Part shown: in pieces, positions 62,517 through 64,000 of the stretch
How positions within the stretch are numbered: the first letter of the stretch is position 1
How the letters are laid out: the number at the start of each line of letters is the position of its first letter
Assembly (NCBI GenBank): GCA_003240755.1
Contig: QFNF01000001.1
Coordinates: forward strand, 1-64,000
Direction: 5' to 3'
Length of the DNA: 64,000 nucleotides
Origin: Sphingomonas hengshuiensis
Lineage (GTDB): Bacteria > Pseudomonadota > Alphaproteobacteria > Sphingomonadales > Sphingomonadaceae
The notes under the pieces: generated by a model
Told to the model about the DNA's origin: nothing
The model's database searches: none
The model's input: only the letters and a program-made list of their open reading frames with translations
Made by a program: the position numbers and the translations under genes

Positions 62517-63083
62517 ATGGTAAAGCTGACCAAGATCTACACCCGAACCGGCGATGGCGGTACGACCGGGCTGGTCGACGGATCGCGCGTGGCGAAGGAC
62601 GCCGCGGTGATGCAGGCGATCGGCGATGTCGACGAGGCCAATTCGGCGCTGGGGGTGGCCATTGCCGCGCTGGGCGAGCATGACAGCGCGGCGACGCTGC
62701 TGACCATCCAGAACGACCTGTTCGACCTGGGCGCCGATCTGGCGACGCCGCCTGCGATCGAGGGCGCGCTCAGGATCGTGCCCGATCAGGTCGTCGCGCT
62801 GGAGAGGGCGATCGACTGCGCCAATGCCGGATTGTCGCCGCTTACCAGCTTCATCCTGCCGGGCGGATCGGCCGCCGCCGCGGCGCTGCACCTGGCGCGT
62901 GCGATCGTGCGGCGGGCGGAGCGGTCGGCGGTAGCGGCTTCGCATCACGCGGCGTTGAATCCTCAGCTACTCGCCTATCTCAACCGGCTTTCGGATTTTC
63001 TGTTCGTTTTTGCGCGACTTGTGAACCAAAGTGCTGGCGGGGACGTTCTGTGGGTACCGGGCGGGGAGCGTCCGAAACCCTAG
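62517..63083 (+). CDS. Cob(I)alamin adenosyltransferase (PduO/ATR type)
   Basis: The 188-residue trimeric PduO-type ATR makes adenosylcobalamin. The N-terminal ATP loop TKIYTRTGDGGTTGL is at residues 4-18, SRVAKDAAVMQAIGDVDEANSALGVA (as motif, with Asp-Glu-Asn) is near 24-46, and the C-terminal LNRLSDFLFVFARLVN has the conserved Arg/Asp contacts. The protein is cytoplasmic. It lies eight bases after the HIG1 gene and is likely co-transcribed with it. egtB follows 11 bases later. Confidence 0.94.
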   Translation: MVKLTKIYTRTGDGGTTGLVDGSRVAKDAAVMQAIGDVDEANSALGVAIAALGEHDSAATLLTIQNDLFDLGADLATPPAIEGALRIVPDQVVALERAIDCANAGLSPLTSFILPGGSAAAAALHLARAIVRRAERSAVAASHHAALNPQLLAYLNRLSDFLFVFARLVNQSAGGDVLWVPGGERPKP

Positions 63084-63094
63084 GAGCGATCAGC

Positions 63095-64000
63095 ATGCGA
63101 GCGACCCCGGCCGACCGGTCCGATACCGCGCTCGCCTGTCGCTACCGGGCTGTCCGATCGCTGACCGACGATCTCGCCGCGCCGCTGTCGGATGCCGATG
63201 CCACGGTGCAGTCGATGGACGATGCGTCGCCGGCCAAATGGCACATGGCGCATACGACGTGGTTCTTCGAAACCTTTGTCCTGCGCGACCATGTGCCGGG
63301 TTACAGGCTGCACGACGAACGCTTCCCGTTCCTGTTCAACAGCTATTACGAAGCCGAGGGGCGCCGTCATGCCCGCGCCCGGCGGGGTATGATTACCCGT
63401 CCCAGCCTCGACGAAGTGCGTGACTATCGTGCCGCCGTCGATGCGGCACTGATCGCGGCGTTTCCCGATCTCGGCGACGCGGCGCGTGAACTGGTGGCGC
63501 TGGGTTGCAACCATGAGGAGCAGCATCAGGAATTGCTGCTGACCGATATCCTGCATCATTTCAGCGAGAACCCGCTGGAGCCGGCGATGTTCGCGCCCGA
63601 GCCCAAGCGTCCGGTCGCGGTGCCGCCGCCGACCGGCTGGATCGAGCATGGCGGCGGGATCGTTCGGGTCGGCCATGGCGGATCGGGTTTCGCGTTCGAT
63701 TGCGAGGGGCCGCGCCACGACCAGTTGCTCCACCCCCATGCCATCGCCGATCGCACCGTCACCAACGGCGAATGGGCCGCGTTCATCGCCGATGGCGGCT
63801 ATGCCGATGCGCGATTGTGGCTGGCCGATGGCTGGGCATGGGTGCAGGCGAACGGTATCGATGCGCCGCTCTATTGGGAACGCCGCGACAATGTGTGGAC
63901 CCGCTTCGGGCTGGACGGGCGACGCGCGATCGATCCGGCCGCGCCGGTGACGCATGTCAGCTTCTTCGAGGCGGACGCCTATGCCAGTTGGGCTGGGGCA
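63095..64000 (+). CDS. egtB: Ergothioneine biosynthesis sulfoxide synthase EgtB (partial)
   Basis: The gene begins at ATG 63095 with TAGGAG upstream and runs off the window end, so at least 302 residues are seen of a usual 400-440. The N-terminal DinB-like domain has WHMAHTTWFFETF at about residue 49, and CNHEEQHQELLLTDILHHF at about 139 carries the iron-binding His residues (HxxxH). A formylglycine-generating-enzyme-like domain begins near 180 (HDQLLHPHAIADRTVTNGEWAAFI). EgtB joins gamma-glutamyl-cysteine or cysteine to hercynine. egtD is not visible in the window. Confidence 0.93.
   Translation, partial: MRATPADRSDTALACRYRAVRSLTDDLAAPLSDADATVQSMDDASPAKWHMAHTTWFFETFVLRDHVPGYRLHDERFPFLFNSYYEAEGRRHARARRGMITRPSLDEVRDYRAAVDAALIAAFPDLGDAARELVALGCNHEEQHQELLLTDILHHFSENPLEPAMFAPEPKRPVAVPPPTGWIEHGGGIVRVGHGGSGFAFDCEGPRHDQLLHPHAIADRTVTNGEWAAFIADGGYADARLWLADGWAWVQANGIDAPLYWERRDNVWTRFGLDGRRAIDPAAPVTHVSFFEADAYASWAGA

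Noticed and set aside
1..64000. CRISPR arrays, rRNA operons and riboswitches
   Set aside because: No spaced direct repeats, rRNA sequence or recognisable riboswitch leader were seen on reading. The palindromes found are isolated.

Overview
The window looks like a sphingomonad (Alphaproteobacteria, Sphingomonas or a close relative). Supports are the high GC content, the overlapping ATGA/GTGA gene junctions, an aa3 cytochrome oxidase cluster with ctaB, ctaG and SURF1 in sphingomonad order, a very large NAD-glutamate dehydrogenase, and REP-like palindromes between genes. It has two parts.

Positions 1-15,064 are the right-hand part of an integrated accessory element. It ends in a large serine recombinase whose last codons run into the 3' half of a tRNA-Thr(CGT) gene, which is probably the attachment site. 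The left end is outside the window. Cargo from left to right: a DGQHR-domain protein with a nuclease-like N-terminus; a small regulator-like protein; a tightly coupled plus-strand operon (2,993-5,734) encoding an orphan protein, a Lon-type AAA+ domain that has lost its catalytic signatures, a ubiquitin-like beta-grasp protein and an E1/ThiF adenylyltransferase; a minus-strand orphan gene; a second plus-strand operon of three unrecognised proteins, the last of 803 residues; two tandem Api92-like proteins; a ParB-family protein without a visible ParA; and small genes next to the recombinase. A conserved motif (CGGTTACRTCGTCG) lies 45-66 bases before three plus-strand genes, which suggests shared control. 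No E2, JAB peptidase or conjugation genes are visible. The Ubl/E1/pseudo-Lon cassette is the best candidate for an undescribed system.

Positions 15,270-64,000 are chromosomal core. They hold a PAS protein, NAD-glutamate dehydrogenase, aldose epimerase, a small lipoprotein, a TraB/GumN protein, a compact Mfd-like helicase, an SDR, pterin dehydratase, a zincin-like protease overlapping ccmA and ccmB, and then a long minus-strand run. That run is coxB, ctaD, a DUF1800/DUF1501 pair, ctaB, a 44-residue protein, ctaG, ctaE, DUF983, SURF1, thrC and a methyltransferase. It forms the terminal oxidase and its assembly factors, interrupted by the DUF1800/DUF1501 export pair.

Next come pyrE-pdxJ-(repeat)-acpS-lepB-maiA, a membrane protein, a DUF2141 protein, a glycosyltransferase, pepN, two tandem M28 peptidases, an epimerase, a DMT transporter, threonine aldolase, a class A penicillin-binding protein, a small orphan protein, an HNH endonuclease, GluQ-RS, a HIG1 protein, a PduO-type cobalamin adenosyltransferase and the start of egtB, which is cut by the window end. 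These are ordinary housekeeping genes. The main oddities there are palindromic repeats, one of which supplies the ribosome binding site of acpS.
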